64,000 nucleotides of DNA. It comes from Methylocaldum marinum (GTDB lineage Bacteria > Pseudomonadota > Gammaproteobacteria > Methylococcales > Methylococcaceae). The notes under the pieces were generated by a model that saw only the letters and a list, made by a program, of their open reading frames with translations, did not search any database and had not been told where the DNA came from. The translations under genes were made by a program, and so were the position numbers. The stretch lies in assembly GCF_003584645.1 (NCBI RefSeq), contig NZ_AP017928.1:6024917-6088916 (forward strand), read 5' to 3'. Of the stretch, positions 63,356 to 64,000 are shown piece by piece (positions within the stretch are counted from its first letter, which is position 1; the number at the start of each line of letters is the position of its first letter).

Positions 63356-63413
63356 AGCTAACGTCAAGCTAAGCGGCGCGGTTTTCAGCGTCCGCTTGAG
63401 CTTTTTGTTATGC
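63356..63413 (-). repeat. attC site, 58 bp
   Basis: Minus strand GCATAAC (63413-63407), arms AAGCTCAAGCGGACGC and GCCGCTTAGCTTGAC, then GTTAGCT (63362-63356). Confidence 0.92.
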
Positions 63414-63417
63414 AGCC

Positions 63418-64000
63418 TTATCTCAACACCCAAGGCTCACCATCAATTTGATTGATATTTCTCTTAAACATATTCAAAATGAATTTTTTTTGACCATCCT
63501 GCTCCCAATCAATATCAAGCGTTGAAATATAATTAATCCAATTACTGTTTTTTGGCCGATTGTGAAACCAAAGAAAATCATTGTTAAATATAATGTTTTT
63601 AATTGCTTTTGGATATTTATTTATTCGCTTAAATATTTTTTTATCTTGTGCGGAAGAGTTATAAAAATATAACGACATGAGACCTCCGTAGCAAATATTA
63701 TTTGCCATAGCCTGATCTTCCGAAAGACAGGCTTTTTCGATAATATCTAATGTAGCACCTAATGACTTATCGGAAGATAAAGAAAGTATAGAACTTTTTC
63801 CCTCCTTGAAGTGTTTGTACACTTCAAGGCATGGTTTATTCTTATACTTTATGCAGTTATTTAAGGCGCTTTCTGTATGAGGAAAATCCAAGGCGTATTT
63901 AGCGTAGTATATTTTCTCAAATGAAGCCTGAAGTGTAAGTGTTAATTCTTTTTGTTTATTACTCACCAAATTGCAGGACGCAAGAAGTATAAGAATAAAA
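63418..64000 (-). CDS. Hypothetical lipoprotein (cassette gene), 5' end outside the window
   Basis: The frame is open to the right edge. Its first visible residues are FILILLASCNLVSNKQKEL, the end of a lipoprotein signal peptide with lipobox LASC, so the true start is a few codons beyond 64000. The mature part is Lys/Asn/Ile-rich and helical (FEKIYYAKYALDFPHTESALNNCIKYKNKPCLEVYKHF, KACLSEDQAMANNICYGGLMSLYFY). No family recognised. Strongly AT-rich, pointing to a source with different base composition. Confidence 0.7.
   Translation of the reverse strand, partial: FILILLASCNLVSNKQKELTLTLQASFEKIYYAKYALDFPHTESALNNCIKYKNKPCLEVYKHFKEGKSSILSLSSDKSLGATLDIIEKACLSEDQAMANNICYGGLMSLYFYNSSAQDKKIFKRINKYPKAIKNIIFNNDFLWFHNRPKNSNWINYISTLDIDWEQDGQKKFILNMFKRNINQIDGEPWVLR

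Larger units (their letters stand above)
52600..64000 (-). other. Chromosomal integron gene-cassette array
   Basis: At least ten small unrelated genes, all on the minus strand, are separated by attC-like sites of 58-105 bp. Each reads (minus strand) RYYYAAC, imperfect inverted repeat, GTTRRRY, and the next gene starts 7-60 bases later with its own ribosome-binding site. Sites: 53257-53328, 53818-53900, 57490-57549 (split), 58116-58195, 58571-58675, 59357-59430 (degenerate), 59825-59882, 61844-61913, 62822-62881, 63356-63413. Base composition changes from cassette to cassette. By integron polarity intI and attI should lie to the right of 64000; neither is in view. Confidence 0.9.

Noticed and set aside
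52600..64000. Class 1 mobile integron or resistance island
   Set aside because: No sul1, qacE or Tn402-type genes, no known active resistance cassette, and attC sites vary in the way of a sedentary array.
1..64000. tRNA, rRNA or prophage genes
   Set aside because: No cloverleaf, rRNA segment or phage structural, lysis or integrase gene was recognised.

Overview
The window looks like the chromosome of a GC-rich gammaproteobacterium. The evidence is the order leuC-leuD-leuB-asd-fimV, complete gltBD, bepA, a tusDCB-dsrC sulfur-relay operon, a YbaL-type antiporter and a ubiF-like hydroxylase. Formate-THF ligase beside a large exopolysaccharide locus would suit a methylotroph or methanotroph, but no methane or methanol oxidation gene is present, so that placement is only a guess. 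No rRNA, tRNA or CRISPR array was seen.

Layout. (1) 0-14.4 kb, mostly minus strand: 5' part of fimV, then asd, leuB, leuD, leuC, adk, a YidH-like membrane protein (plus strand), an EcsC-family protein, gltD and gltB. (2) 14.8-27.3 kb, mostly plus strand: ubiF-like hydroxylase, glycine-zipper lipoprotein, acyl-CoA ligase, bepA (minus), tusDCB-dsrC, a P-type cation ATPase fused to two universal-stress domains, and a Kef/YbaL antiporter. (3) 27.5-31.6 kb is a patch of decay: a small secreted-protein gene is split by a 1466-bp IS66-type element with an 8-bp target duplication, next to a MITE-like repeat. A 42-bp tandem repeat follows. (4) 31.8-52.4 kb: fhs, then an exopolysaccharide locus (UDP-GlcNAc 2-epimerase, Wzy-like polymerase, Tat-exported glycosidase-like protein, two glycosyltransferases, CapK-like ligase, two-domain oxidoreductase, methyltransferase, Wzx flippase, heparinase-like protein, propeller protein, WecG/TagA transferase, WecA-like initiating transferase). 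Several short repeats and a 307-bp element with perfect 14-bp inverted ends lie between these genes.

(5) 52.6-64.0 kb is the most unusual part: a chromosomal integron cassette array. Nearly every gene is on the minus strand, small and unrelated to its neighbours. Most are followed by an attC-like site with an RYYYAAC box, an imperfect palindrome and a GTTRRRY box, and the next gene starts 10-60 bases beyond it. The integrase should lie beyond the right edge. Cassettes encode a cupin, a VOC/PhnB-like protein, a broken YciI-like protein, a DUF4260-like membrane protein, a broken class D (OXA-type) beta-lactamase, several orphans, and a two-gene cassette for an L,D-transpeptidase-like protein plus an overlapping exported partner. 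That pair has the layout of the Tlde1/Tldi1 effector-immunity pairs. The array also carries an intact IS256 element, a group II (IIC-attC-like) intron inside an attC site, IS630 and ISNCY remnants, and a structured 286-bp element inside the beta-lactamase gene.

How the genes work together: leu plus asd, and gltBD, make amino acids. TusBCD and DsrC pass sulfur. WecA, WecB and WecG would start a lipid-linked repeat unit containing GlcNAc and ManNAc-type sugars, the other transferases extend it, Wzx flips it and Wzy polymerises it. The cassette array is a store of mobile single genes, partly destroyed by later insertions.
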